This document shows, piece after piece, positions 18,669-28,210 of a stretch of DNA of 53,659 bases. A program made the translations under genes and the position numbers. The notes beneath the pieces were generated by a model. It made no database searches and was not told the DNA's origin. It was given only the letters and a program-made list of their open reading frames with translations. Each line of letters opens with the position of its first letter. The first letter of the stretch is position 1. Source of the DNA: RI-92 sp037384645 (lineage in GTDB: Bacteria; Pseudomonadota; Gammaproteobacteria; UBA6429; Thiohalophilaceae); NCBI GenBank assembly GCA_037384645.1, contig JARRNT010000020.1, positions 1 to 53,659 of the forward strand, in the 5' to 3' direction.

Positions 18669-19853
18669 TCAACTCTTGGCCATCGTCGCAAACGTGTGTT
18701 GCGCGATAATGTATTCCTCGTCGGTCGGGATCACCCGCACCGCCACCCGGCTGTCCTGACCGCTGATGTCAGTCGCATCGGCGGCATTGGCCGACGCATC
18801 GAGCGTGACACCCAGCCAGCCCGCGTTGTCACAAATACCGGCGCGCACCGGCGCCGCGTGCTCACCGATGCCACCGGTAAAGACCAGGGCATCCAGGCCC
18901 TGCAAGACAGCCGCCAGCGATCCAAGTTCGCGACTGATGCGATAACAAAAATAGCTCACGGCTTCCCTGGCCGGTGCCTGCGAGCTGGCCAACAAGGTCT
19001 GCATATCATCACTGATGCCGGACAGCCCGAGCAGCCCCGACTGATGATGCAACAGGTCCGAGATTGCATCTGCCTGCATGCCGGTTCGCAACAGGTACAA
19101 CACGATCGCCGGGTCGATGGTGCCGCTGCGCCGGCCCATGGGCAGACCGTCGAGCGGAGTAAAACTCATGGTAGTGGCCATACTGCGCCCTTGTTGTAAG
19201 GCACACATGCTGACCCCGTGCCCCAGGTGGGCAATCACCACCTTGCCGTTGGCACGCTCACCCAGATGTTCCGGTAACACACTGGCAATATATTCGTAGG
19301 ACAAACCGTGGAAACCGTAACGGCGTATACCCTGTTGTTGCAGTTGCTGCGGCAAGGCAAAACGCTGCTCATACCAGGGCATGTCGGCATGGAAGGCCGT
19401 ATCGAAACAGGCTACGTGTAACAAATGCGGTTGCTGTGCCTGCAGCGACTCGATTGCATGCAGGGCATGGGGCTGATGCAGCGGCGCCAGAGCGATCAAT
19501 GACCTTAGCTCATCCAATACCTGAGCATCGATGCGAATCGCCGAGGTATACTTATGACCGCCATGCACGACCCGATGTCCGGCTGCAATCAGATTCAAAC
19601 CGTCAACATTCGACGCCAGCCACGTTAAAATATAGTGTAACGCGCCGGCATGGTCGGTGGCCTTGATCGAAGTCAGTTTTGCCGGACTGGCTTGTCCTTC
19701 TGTCACACGGGTGATGGCAAAACACGCCTGGCCCCCGATGTCCTTGACCTGACCGCTGAGCTGATGCAGTGGTAGCTGGTTCTCCGCCTGACAGTATACG
19801 GCGAACTTGATACTGGACGAGCCGGTGTTGATTACCAGGATGGCATCACGCAT
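18669..19853 (-). CDS. ackA: Acetate kinase
   Basis: Converts acetyl phosphate plus ADP to acetate plus ATP (394 aa, normal length). The N-terminal ILVINTGSSSIKFAVY carries the catalytic Asn. AAGHRVVHGG, the FDTAFHADMPWYEQRFALP substrate region, HLGHGVSMCA and FTPLDGLPMGRRSG follow. The usual MGTRSG is MGRRSG here, but the arginine is kept. FTGGIGEHAAPVR contributes to nucleotide binding. It is the first gene of a unit with phosphoketolase, consistent with one ATP gained per acetyl phosphate made. No phosphotransacetylase gene is present in the window. Confidence 0.95.
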   Translation of the reverse strand: MRDAILVINTGSSSIKFAVYCQAENQLPLHQLSGQVKDIGGQACFAITRVTEGQASPAKLTSIKATDHAGALHYILTWLASNVDGLNLIAAGHRVVHGGHKYTSAIRIDAQVLDELRSLIALAPLHQPHALHAIESLQAQQPHLLHVACFDTAFHADMPWYEQRFALPQQLQQQGIRRYGFHGLSYEYIASVLPEHLGERANGKVVIAHLGHGVSMCALQQGRSMATTMSFTPLDGLPMGRRSGTIDPAIVLYLLRTGMQADAISDLLHHQSGLLGLSGISDDMQTLLASSQAPAREAVSYFCYRISRELGSLAAVLQGLDALVFTGGIGEHAAPVRAGICDNAGWLGVTLDASANAADATDISGQDSRVAVRVIPTDEEYIIAQHTFATMAKS

Positions 19854-20037
19854 TCGCCCGGTCCTGGTGATCGTTTAATGTACTTGTCCGGTCGTTGCTG
19901 TCTTACGCTGTTTAGCCTCATAACCCACTATCGTGATGTGACTTTACCTTTTTATAAAGGTAGCGTTGATCTAGACCGTATTCCATATCACAGGTTCCCA
20001 TATGCGCACCCACTGAATGCACGCCTGGATTGTGCGG

Positions 20038-20715
20038 CTAAACTGGAAACGCGTTAACCGCTTCTCTGGGTTTGGGATTCCAGCGCTTCTCCAGCTCCGG
20101 CAAGGCCTTGCGATGCGCAACGATCACGACCTCATCACCCTTTTGCAAGGCTGTATTGGTTTCGGGCAACATGAATTTGTCATTGCGGTAGAAATAAATC
20201 ACTTTACAGTTTTCCGGCACATTGAGGTCCGCCAACAGCCCTTCATCCTCTTCCTTCGCGACGAAGGAAAAGATCCGAGCATCACCCTTGATCAGGGCCG
20301 AGACCTCCAGCGGATTCTGGCCGGCACACATGTCCGCCAGATAACGGGCAATGGTGTAATTGGGCACAATAACGTCCGTCAGTCCCAGCTCGATACAAAT
20401 GTGCTCATAGGAGGGATCCTGGATCCGCGTCACCACTCGCTGATAGCCCAGGGACCGCCCGACCAGACTGGCCAGGATATTGTTTTGATCATTGTCCGTG
20501 AGGCAGAACAGGAAATCCGTCGCGGCCGGGTCTGCTTCACGCAGTATCACCGGCTTGCTGCCATCCCCATGAATATAACCGGCGCCCAGTTCCGTACTGA
20601 GTTCATCGATACGCTCCTTATCACGCTCGATGATCACGACTTCATGACCACTTTTGAGTAATTGCTGTACTGTCATGACCGTCAGATCACTTGCGCCAAT
20701 AAATACCGATCTCAT
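20038..20715 (-). CDS. trkA: TrkA-type potassium channel regulatory subunit (single RCK)
   Basis: Cytoplasmic NAD(H)/nucleotide-binding regulator that gates the TrkH potassium transporter. The 225-aa chain has one RCK-N Rossmann domain (MRSVFIGASDLTVMTVQQLL, the acidic end of beta-2 in VVIIERD, HGDGSKP) and one RCK-C domain (about 140-215). Enterobacterial TrkA has two such pairs in about 458 aa, so this is the short, KtrA-like form, expected to assemble as an octameric ring. The first glycine motif is G-A-S rather than G-x-G-x-x-G. The ATG overlaps the trkH stop codon by 1 bp, so the two are co-translated. Confidence 0.9.
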   Translation of the reverse strand: MRSVFIGASDLTVMTVQQLLKSGHEVVIIERDKERIDELSTELGAGYIHGDGSKPVILREADPAATDFLFCLTDNDQNNILASLVGRSLGYQRVVTRIQDPSYEHICIELGLTDVIVPNYTIARYLADMCAGQNPLEVSALIKGDARIFSFVAKEEDEGLLADLNVPENCKVIYFYRNDKFMLPETNTALQKGDEVVIVAHRKALPELEKRWNPKPREAVNAFPV

Positions 20716-22184
20716 TACACTGTCTCCCTGCGGCCAAACCAGTTACGCGGATATAGAACGACCAGCAATGCGATAATTTCCATACGCCCGGCCAACATAT
20801 CAAAACACAAGATGCCCTTGAGTGGTGCGGACAGCTCTGGCCGGGTAATGCCAGTACTCAGTCCGACCGTACCACAGGCCGATACCACTTCAAACAGGGC
20901 ATCGAGGGGTGCGTATCCGGCCAGCACAAACGGCAGCCAGGAAATGAAGACCACCCCGATAAACAACAGGATCACTAATAAAGCCCGGTTGATATCATCG
21001 ACCGACAATTTTTGATCTCCCAGGCTGAGCGGAATCACCGCATGCGGCGGCATGGCAACCCGGCGCAACATCAGCTGGAGGGCACGGAACAGGATAACCA
21101 GTCGCAGGACCTTGAATCCACCTGCCGACGAACCCACGCTGCCACCGATCAGCATGGCAACCATCATCACCAGCTTCGAGGCTGAATCCAGCGTGGCGAT
21201 ATTTTGCGTACTGAAGCCCGTGGTTGTCTGCGCAGAAATACCCAGCATAAATCCCTGATACCAGGGCGCATGATTTCCATGCAACCAGCCGAGAATCCCG
21301 AGGAGACTGCCAACCAGCAGGCAGGCCAGTATCAGACTGCGTAATTCGACGTCGTATGCCAGGTTACGCCAGCCAGTTTGCCAGCCAGCATGGAATGCCT
21401 TCCAATACAGGGTGAGCGAAATCGCACTTAAAAAGGACACCAGCATAACCGCGATGGCCGCTGCCCGTGTCGGCATACCGGCCAGACTGTTATCCAGCGG
21501 GGAAAACCCACCTGTCGACACCGCCGACAATACATGCAACAGGCTGACAAAGCCGTTGCGACTCAATGGCCAGACCACGGCAAGGCCGAAAAATGTCAGT
21601 CCCAGGTAGATAATCAGCGTGCGCCGGGCATGGGTGCGTGCGGTCGCCATCAGGGATTCTTCACTGTCGACCGGACTGATCAGGCGTCGCGTCGTGGCCT
21701 GGTGGCCCAGCAACAGGGCCACGGATAACACGATAAATCCCAGGCCACCGTACCACTGCATCCAGGCGCGCAAAAACAGAAAGCTGGCAGGATAATCCGA
21801 AACCCTCGGCAGGGTGGATAAACCGGTGGTAGTTACACCGGATACGGCTTCGAAAAGCGCGTCGATGGGTGACAAACCAGATGCCATCATCGGCCACGCC
21901 ATCAGTAAAGCAGACACGATAAAGGCCAGCGCGGTAATGGTCAGCGCTTCGTTGGCCCGAATCATATCCGGGGCCGGTAACCGTGCGTAGCGCCAGCCGA
22001 TAAAAAACAATCCAACACACACAACGGCATAGCGCAGCAACAGCATCCAATTCGTCTCGAACCCGGCCACCAGCAAAGGTACCAGGGTCAACACCGCTAA
22101 TATCAGTGCCAATTGCCCGGTGTATTTCAACACCACGCGTCCGCGTACGGCATATACCAGGACTTTACTGCTTTCTTCAACCAT
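20715..22184 (-). CDS. trkH: TrkH-family potassium transporter
   Basis: Inner-membrane K+ uptake protein (489 aa) of the superfamily of K+ transporters. The four pore repeats are visible by their selectivity-filter-like segments: GVTTTGLS, SAVSTGGFSP, SAQTTTGFSTQN and SACGTVGLSTG, each after a short pore helix. Hydrophobic helices fill the remaining sequence, from about residue 25 to the C-terminus. The GGSVGSSAGGFKVLRL segment is also typical. It is followed directly by the TrkA-type gene (1-bp overlap), so channel and gating ring come from one mRNA. Nothing unusual in length. Confidence 0.94.
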   Translation of the reverse strand: MVEESSKVLVYAVRGRVVLKYTGQLALILAVLTLVPLLVAGFETNWMLLLRYAVVCVGLFFIGWRYARLPAPDMIRANEALTITALAFIVSALLMAWPMMASGLSPIDALFEAVSGVTTTGLSTLPRVSDYPASFLFLRAWMQWYGGLGFIVLSVALLLGHQATTRRLISPVDSEESLMATARTHARRTLIIYLGLTFFGLAVVWPLSRNGFVSLLHVLSAVSTGGFSPLDNSLAGMPTRAAAIAVMLVSFLSAISLTLYWKAFHAGWQTGWRNLAYDVELRSLILACLLVGSLLGILGWLHGNHAPWYQGFMLGISAQTTTGFSTQNIATLDSASKLVMMVAMLIGGSVGSSAGGFKVLRLVILFRALQLMLRRVAMPPHAVIPLSLGDQKLSVDDINRALLVILLFIGVVFISWLPFVLAGYAPLDALFEVVSACGTVGLSTGITRPELSAPLKGILCFDMLAGRMEIIALLVVLYPRNWFGRRETV

Positions 22185-22406
22185 TGCCGATTCCTGTTAT
22201 AAAGCCTTCCCATGTCATCGGCCGTGACCCCATGACAATATATCAGAACCGCATGGCATACCGGCATTGTTGCCAAAATAACAAATGCGACTTTTCACAT
22301 CCACAAAGATCGCATACCGACGCGCTCAAGTCAGGCCTGAACTATCCCGGTTGAACCCCGAAACACCGGCAAGGTCACGAGCAAATTCGAATTTTATTCG
22401 CGGCAA

Positions 22407-22871
22407 TTAATGTTGATAGGTGCCGATCATGTCGGCCTCGGCCAGGACGTGTCCTTCCATTGCCTGTAACAGGCTGGCCTTAGCTGGATGGCGCAAGTCC
22501 GGCAGCATCGTATCCAGGGCATAGAGTCGGAAATAATAGCGATGTCGGCCGATGGGCGGACACGGCCCGCCATAGCCGGTACGTTTCCAGTCATTAATAC
22601 CTTCGAGAGTCCCCTTGGGCAGTTCGGCCGGCATCACGGCCTCGGCCAGACCATTACTGGTGATGGGCAGGTTATACAGAACCCAATGAACCCAGACCAT
22701 GCGCGGTGCCGCCGGGTCCGGTGCATCCGGGTCATCCACGATCAGAGCCAGGCTCCTGGCCTTGTCCGGTATGCCGTTCCAGCTCAAGGGTGGCGATACA
22801 TCGCGGCCATCACAGGTATAATGTGGCGGGATGGCGAGATCGGAATTGAAAGCCGGTGAGTAAATATGCAT
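22407..22871 (-). CDS. YbhB/YbcL-family PEBP protein
   Basis: Phosphatidylethanolamine-binding-protein-like protein (154 aa), related to YbhB/YbcL and Raf kinase inhibitor protein. The family marks are CDGRDVSPPLSWNGIPDKAR, LIVDDPDAPDP, VHWVLYNLP and GGPCPPIGRHRYYFRLYALD, together forming the small anion-binding pocket. I chose ATG 22871 because AGGAGG stands just before it; the longer frame from 22916 overlaps the upstream gene. No signal peptide, so probably cytosolic. The cellular role of bacterial members is not well defined. Follows a small conserved-looking gene by 26 bp. Confidence 0.9.
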   Translation of the reverse strand: MHIYSPAFNSDLAIPPHYTCDGRDVSPPLSWNGIPDKARSLALIVDDPDAPDPAAPRMVWVHWVLYNLPITSNGLAEAVMPAELPKGTLEGINDWKRTGYGGPCPPIGRHRYYFRLYALDTMLPDLRHPAKASLLQAMEGHVLAEADMIGTYQH

Positions 22872-22897
22872 ATCGCCCCTCCTTGTATGGTTGCCAG

Positions 22898-23170
22898 TCA
22901 GGTTTTGGTCTTGCACGCCGCCAGTGTATCGCGCCAGTTATCCAACAATACCCCGCGGGCAACAGCATCATCACGGCCATGCAGCAGGTAATCGCTATCT
23001 GCCGTCAATCGGTAAGTTCCCCAGCCATTGTCTGTGGCACACTCAACCCGAACCTCCCATTGTCCAGGCCGCGGTTCGATGTCGAACAGATAGGCATCGA
23101 GTTGCAACTCATCCAGCAATGCGGTCACGTTCATGCGCATCTGGGCAAGCTCCTCGGCAGACAATTCCAT
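22898..23170 (-). CDS. Small hypothetical protein
   Basis: 90-aa acidic protein that I do not recognise. The start at ATG 23170 is supported by AGGAGGT seven bases upstream. The N-terminal half looks helical (ELSAEELAQMRMNVTALLDE). A middle part with alternating hydrophobic residues (QWEVRVECATDNGWGTYRL) looks like beta strands, and one Cys lies near the C-terminus. No signal peptide or membrane segment. It precedes the PEBP gene by 26 bp and likely shares its mRNA. Confidence 0.7.
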   Translation of the reverse strand: MELSAEELAQMRMNVTALLDELQLDAYLFDIEPRPGQWEVRVECATDNGWGTYRLTADSDYLLHGRDDAVARGVLLDNWRDTLAACKTKT

Positions 23171-23549
23171 ACTCACACCTCCTGATAATCCGGCAATATA
23201 GAAACTAGTATAACAATCAACATTTCACAGACGAGGGCTCATCGCTTTGACAAACTGACCCGGGTCATGAAACAGTGACTTTTCAGCCCATCAGCCGGGA
23301 ATCCATCACAGACTCATATAATCCAAACCCCCACACCACCAATATCGCCGTGATTGCCCTGTCCCCCGGCCAGCGCTTTCACTGTGACAAGGTCGACAAG
23401 CAAAGCGGGCAGATCAGCTTGGGGGATTAACAGCGGCAGCAAAACCTTATACTATTAATATATGTTAAAGATTGGCGGGCACTGCACCCCGTCACACATT
23501 ACAATACCCGGCAGATTGCCCCCGACTTTGAAGCCCTGAGCCCAGCCAT
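23171..23549. other. Intergenic region with a possible 51-codon frame
   Basis: Upstream of selD. A plus-strand frame with GTG at 23275 and stop at 23430 would encode 51 residues, the last 25 of which look protein-like (VIALSPGQRFHCDKVDKQ, then a short tail). There is no ribosome site before the GTG, so it may be a gene remnant. No tRNA or riboswitch was recognised. An AT-rich stretch near 23448-23470 is a possible selD promoter. Confidence 0.35.
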
Positions 23550-24614
23550 ATGTCCCTCGCCAACGCCCCCACTACCCCGTCCGTTCGCTTGACCGAATAC
23601 AGTCACGGCTCGGGCTGCGGCTGCAAGATTGCACCGGCCCTGCTGGACAACATCCTCAAGAGCCAGCTGCCGACGATGCATTACCCGCAATTACTGGTCG
23701 GTAACGAATCCAGGGACGATGCCGCGGTATTCGACCTGGGCAACGGGACGTCGGTCGTCAGTACAACCGACTTTTTTATGCCTATCGTCGATGATCCTTT
23801 CGAATTCGGCCAGATCGCTGCGACCAATGCCATTAGTGATATATACGCGATGGGTGGCAAGCCCCTGATGGCCATCGCCATTTTTGGCTGGCCCATCGAT
23901 AAGCTCGGACCTGAGATTGCGCAACAGGTGATCGAAGGCGGTCGCCATGCCTGCCAGCAGGCGGGCATTCCCCTGGCAGGTGGACATTCCATCGACGCGC
24001 CGGAGCCCATCTTTGGCCTGGCCGTCACCGGCCAGGTCGATAATGCCCATCTCAAACGCAATGACCAGGCCCGCGCCGGCAGCAGAGTGTTTCTCACCAA
24101 ACCGCTTGGCATCGGCATCCTGACCACGGCGCAGAAGAAAAAACTGTTGCGTCCCGAACATGCCCGCCTGGCCCCGGAAACCATGTGCCAGCTTAACCGT
24201 GCTGGTGAGGATTTTGGCAAGTTGTCCGGCGTAACAGCCATGACTGACGTTACCGGTTTTGGCCTGCTCGGCCACCTGTCCGAGATCTGTGAGGGCAGCA
24301 AGCTGCGCGCTGTCGTCAACTTTGAACGTGTCCCCAAACTGGCCCAGGTAGAGACCTATCTTGAACTTGGCTGTTCGCCAGGTGGCGCGCAACGCAACTT
24401 TGACAGTTATGGCCACAAACTCGCGCCGATGGCAGAGCAGCCGCGCCAGATACTCTGTGATCCGCAAACCTCCGGAGGTTTGCTGGTTGCCGTCTTGCCG
24501 GAAGCAGAAGCCGAGTTCCTGGCCATGGCCGAACAACATGGTTTCCGGCTTGAAGCAATTGGTGAATTGCTAACGGCATCACCCACCGATCAATACCTCG
24601 TTGAGGTAATCTGA
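23550..24614 (+). CDS. selD: Selenophosphate synthetase (selenide, water dikinase)
   Basis: Makes selenophosphate from selenide and ATP, the selenium donor for selenouridine and selenocysteine (354 aa). The N-terminal active-site loop is SHGSGCGCK. Cys 23 aligns with the essential E. coli Cys17 and Lys 26 with Lys20, so this is the Cys form and not a selenoprotein. ATP-binding features include the DDAAVFDLGNG segment, STTDFFMPIVDDPFEFGQIA and AGGHSIDAPEPIFGLAVTG. ATG 23550 gives the standard N-terminus, although its ribosome site is weak. mnmH starts 15 bp downstream, so selenium use in tRNA is the visible purpose. Confidence 0.95.
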   Translation: MSLANAPTTPSVRLTEYSHGSGCGCKIAPALLDNILKSQLPTMHYPQLLVGNESRDDAAVFDLGNGTSVVSTTDFFMPIVDDPFEFGQIAATNAISDIYAMGGKPLMAIAIFGWPIDKLGPEIAQQVIEGGRHACQQAGIPLAGGHSIDAPEPIFGLAVTGQVDNAHLKRNDQARAGSRVFLTKPLGIGILTTAQKKKLLRPEHARLAPETMCQLNRAGEDFGKLSGVTAMTDVTGFGLLGHLSEICEGSKLRAVVNFERVPKLAQVETYLELGCSPGGAQRNFDSYGHKLAPMAEQPRQILCDPQTSGGLLVAVLPEAEAEFLAMAEQHGFRLEAIGELLTASPTDQYLVEVI

Positions 24615-24629
24615 ATTCAATCAGCCGAC

Positions 24630-25736
24630 ATGCAATTACCACTCATAGACGATTACTACCGGCTATTTGTTGACGATACTCCCCTGCTGGATGTACGGGC
24701 CCCGATTGAATTCAATCAGGGCGCATTTCCGCATGCACAGAACCTCCCCTTGTTAAACGATGAGGAACGCCATGCCATCGGTATACGTTATGCAGAAGCA
24801 GGCCAGGACCAGGCCATTGCTCTCGGCCAGGAACTGGTGCGCGACGGGGTTAAGGATCAGCGGATCCAGGACTGGTACGAATTTACCCAGCAATATCCAA
24901 ATGGTGCCCTGTATTGTTTTCGCGGTGGACTGCGTTCCAAAATCACCCAGCAATGGCTGTATGAAACAACCGGCGTGGTCTACCCCCGGATCGAAGGTGG
25001 CTACAAGGCGTTACGTCGCTTTTTAATCAATGAGCTGGAAACCGCGATGGACGACCTGCAGACACTGGTGATTGGTGGACGCACCGGCGTTGGCAAGACC
25101 CTGCTATTGCAGCGACTGGAACACCAGCTCGACCTGGAAGGGATATATCGCCATCGCGGTTCCAGCTTCGGCTATCGTGTCCTGCCCCAGCCGAGCCAGA
25201 TTGATATTGAAAACAGCCTGGCGATTGCCCTGCTCAAACATCGCAACAACAATGTCCACAAACTGGTACTGGAAGACGAAGCCCCTAATATTGGCTCGCG
25301 CAGTGTTCCTCCGGGAATCATGCATTCAATGCGACAGGCGCCTCTGATCCTGATCGAAGAGAATATCGAAAACCGCGTCGATGCGGTGTTTGAAGAATAT
25401 ATCAACAGCGCCCTTGCTGAATTTCAGCAGGTCCATGGTGAAGCCCTGGGTTTCGAGCACTGGGCAAGCAATTTACGCAGCGCCCTGGATCGAATCCAGC
25501 GCCGACTGGGCGATCAACGTCATCGCCAGCTAATTGATATTATGGATGATGCAATTGAGCAGCAACGTCAACATGAGAACCGGGATAATCACAAATCCTG
25601 GATACGCATGCTGTTACAGGAATATTATGACCCAATGTACGATTATCAGTTGCAGAGAAAGGCTGAACGCATCGTCTTCCGTGGTGATCGTCAGGCAGTA
25701 CATGATTATTTAGTGCAGCAGCATGGCGTAACTTAG
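24630..25736 (+). CDS. mnmH: tRNA 2-selenouridine synthase
   Basis: Replaces sulfur by selenium at the wobble uridine of certain tRNAs, via a geranylated intermediate (368 aa; also called SelU or YbbB). The N-terminal rhodanese domain has PLLDVRAPIEFNQGAFPHA and the catalytic Cys 96 in YCFRGGLRS. The C-terminal half has a P-loop, GGRTGVGKT, ending near residue 157, then RHRGSSFGYR and DEAPNIGSRSVPPG. Length is normal. It forms an operon with selD. Its stop overlaps the stop of the convergent GGDEF/EAL gene by 4 bp. Confidence 0.95.
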   Translation: MQLPLIDDYYRLFVDDTPLLDVRAPIEFNQGAFPHAQNLPLLNDEERHAIGIRYAEAGQDQAIALGQELVRDGVKDQRIQDWYEFTQQYPNGALYCFRGGLRSKITQQWLYETTGVVYPRIEGGYKALRRFLINELETAMDDLQTLVIGGRTGVGKTLLLQRLEHQLDLEGIYRHRGSSFGYRVLPQPSQIDIENSLAIALLKHRNNNVHKLVLEDEAPNIGSRSVPPGIMHSMRQAPLILIEENIENRVDAVFEEYINSALAEFQQVHGEALGFEHWASNLRSALDRIQRRLGDQRHRQLIDIMDDAIEQQRQHENRDNHKSWIRMLLQEYYDPMYDYQLQRKAERIVFRGDRQAVHDYLVQQHGVT

Positions 25737-28147
25737 CCCTGATCGTCTGATACGGTTTTTATCCGTGAGGTTGCTCCTGTCGCCCTATCACTATCAATGA
25801 AATGATCGACTGGCCGCGACAGATAATAGCCCTGTCCCGTATCCACGCCCAGTTCGACCAGAATCGGTATTACCTCTTCCGTTTCGATAAATTCCGCAGT
25901 AGATGTAATACCAAGACCACGCGCCATATCACTCATTGCCCTGATGAACAGCTGGTCAAATTTATCCCGGGCAAGATGGCGGACGAAACTCCCATCCAGC
26001 TTGATCATGTCGACTGGTAGATGTTTCAGGTAATGAAATGACGAAAAGCCGATACCAAAATCATCGAGCGCAATACGACAACCCAGACCATGCAGGGAAT
26101 CGGTGAACCGTTGAGCCTGGGTAACATTTTCCACCGCCGCGGTTTCGGTTATTTCAAATATCAACCTGGAAGAATCTGCCGAACTTTCCCTGATAGATTC
26201 CCGTATCCATTCCAGGATCTGCTGATCGCCAAAGTGACGTCCTGAAAGATTAATCGCAAGGCTTACTGGCTGATTTCTGCGCGAACTGTCGCCCTGCACC
26301 TTGATCGCATTCTTCAGGACCCACTGGTCGATTTCCCGAATCAAACCAAAACGTTCAGCAATATCGAGAAACGCACCGGGAGGTATGAGATTACCTTCAC
26401 CATCATCCATTCTGAGTAATACTTCATAATGCGTAATAGTACGATTACTAAGCTTGTAAACCGGCTGATAATGCAGCACGAAGCGATCATTTTCCAGCGC
26501 ATCACGAATACGTTGTTCCCATTGCAGCTTGGCATGCATCGCGGATAGCTGCTTGTCAGTTTCGCTATAAAAATGATAGGTATTACGCCCCTTGTCCTTG
26601 GCGCTATACATGGCTGCGTCCGCCCTTGCCAGCAACTCCCCCGGAGTTTTGCCCTGTAGCGGAAATAAAACTATACCGACACTTGCCGTAACAGGTGTAT
26701 TAAGTTCATCGATTTTACCGGTATCTGAAGCCAGTCCTTCTATTATCTGGCAGGCAACATGCTCAACTTCCTTACGTGAGGAATTCGGCAGTATTATCCC
26801 GAATTCATCACCACCAAGACGTCCGATAGTGTCTACCTTACGTAGACTATCGGATAGTCTTCTTGCCACCATACATAAAAATTCATCGCCTGCCTGATGA
26901 CCCATTGTGTCATTAATGTACTTAAACTGATCCAGGTCGATAAACATTAGCGCACTTTGCTGCCGGAAACGCTCACTGTAGGCGACGGTGCGTTCGAGTT
27001 CCTCCTGGAAGCGGCGACGGTTGAACAAACCGGTTAATGCATCGTGGTCCGCCAGGTAAATGATCTGCTTTTCGTTTTGCTTCTGTTCGTTGATATCCAG
27101 CATCAGGCCACGACAAACCAGGCGCCCTGCCTTGTCATAGTCGATGGTATTAATACTTCTCACGTCCAGTAATTTTCCATCAGCATGAAAAACACGGTAG
27201 TCGAAGCTTATCTCTCCCGGTCCCCTGGTATGCGCCAACAGCTGTTGCTTGAAATATTCGAGATCATCCGGGTGTATATGGGACTGTAAAAAATTCGGTT
27301 TGTACCAGTCCTGCACCGGATATCCGAGAAAATGTTCTGCATCGCGTGACACATACAAAAACTGGCATTGTTCCGGATAGGCTTCGATAACGACGGCATT
27401 GACGCTATCCATCAAGGTCTGCAACTGTTGTGTCTTCTCGCCCAGGGCCAGATGCTCTTCCTGCAGCTCGTTGCGAGTCTCGGCCAGGTGGCTGGCAAGA
27501 TCATTAAACGAACGGGCCAGATCACCAATCTCATCATGTGTATCCAGGCTGATACGATAATCCAGTTCGTCGCGCGACAGCGCCCTTGCCCCGGCTTCCA
27601 GTTTACGCAGATTCCTTGTCAGGAAGTAACCGGCTGCAAGGGTAACTAGAATCGTCAACAACAACTCTATCAGAGCAATGGCTGTATTCTGAAAACGTGT
27701 CTTGCTAATCAGATCAGCAACATAGGCAGTAGAATAGCCGATTTTCAGTTCGCCGAGTTTCTGCTTGGCCAGTATGATTGGCGTAACAATATCGAAGATC
27801 GCATCTTTCGCTGCAGGCTGGTATGTCTTGTCCGGTTGAATTTTATCCGGTACTTTACCAAGTCCCGCCATCACCCGGCCCCGGGTATTCACTACCTGGA
27901 CATAAACAATATTGCCTTCACGTTTTGCCAGCGACAGCGCATCCAGCAGGATGGCCCGATCACTGACGGCAAGACCAGGGGCAAGCAGGTTAGCCAGCAG
28001 GTTGGCCTCCTCACGGAAATGGTGTTGCAGCACCTCGGCATGACTGGAACTGATAAGACGCACACTGTTCCATACCAGCGTCGTTAACATAACCGCTTCG
28101 ATCAGCACGACGCTCAGTATCAGGCGACTTGAAAGACGAATCCGCAT
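25733..28147 (-). CDS. Membrane PAS-GGDEF-EAL c-di-GMP protein
   Basis: Receptor-type enzyme (804 aa) that could both make and degrade cyclic di-GMP. In order: membrane helix (about 8-30), periplasmic sensor domain (about 31-155), second membrane helix (about 158-178), HAMP linker, a PAS domain (about 250-370), GGDEF with intact RLGGDEFGIIL, and EAL with YEVLLRMDDGEG, FEITETAA and DDFGIGFSSF. The key catalytic residues of both domains are present. It starts 63 bp downstream of a PhnD-like binding-protein gene on the same strand, repeating the pairing seen at 1-2673. The binding protein probably signals to its periplasmic part (inference). Confidence 0.92.
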   Translation of the reverse strand: MRIRLSSRLILSVVLIEAVMLTTLVWNSVRLISSSHAEVLQHHFREEANLLANLLAPGLAVSDRAILLDALSLAKREGNIVYVQVVNTRGRVMAGLGKVPDKIQPDKTYQPAAKDAIFDIVTPIILAKQKLGELKIGYSTAYVADLISKTRFQNTAIALIELLLTILVTLAAGYFLTRNLRKLEAGARALSRDELDYRISLDTHDEIGDLARSFNDLASHLAETRNELQEEHLALGEKTQQLQTLMDSVNAVVIEAYPEQCQFLYVSRDAEHFLGYPVQDWYKPNFLQSHIHPDDLEYFKQQLLAHTRGPGEISFDYRVFHADGKLLDVRSINTIDYDKAGRLVCRGLMLDINEQKQNEKQIIYLADHDALTGLFNRRRFQEELERTVAYSERFRQQSALMFIDLDQFKYINDTMGHQAGDEFLCMVARRLSDSLRKVDTIGRLGGDEFGIILPNSSRKEVEHVACQIIEGLASDTGKIDELNTPVTASVGIVLFPLQGKTPGELLARADAAMYSAKDKGRNTYHFYSETDKQLSAMHAKLQWEQRIRDALENDRFVLHYQPVYKLSNRTITHYEVLLRMDDGEGNLIPPGAFLDIAERFGLIREIDQWVLKNAIKVQGDSSRRNQPVSLAINLSGRHFGDQQILEWIRESIRESSADSSRLIFEITETAAVENVTQAQRFTDSLHGLGCRIALDDFGIGFSSFHYLKHLPVDMIKLDGSFVRHLARDKFDQLFIRAMSDMARGLGITSTAEFIETEEVIPILVELGVDTGQGYYLSRPVDHFIDSDRATGATSRIKTVSDDQG

Positions 28148-28210
28148 ATAGTTTTAGCTAATGAATAACGGGCTATCGCAGGTTTGAATCTTTACGCAGA
28201 CAACCGATGT

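Noticed and set aside
19946..19961. ACCTTT-TTAT-AAAGGT palindrome upstream of ackA
   Set aside because: Short AT-rich hairpin without T-run or known operator similarity; could be chance.
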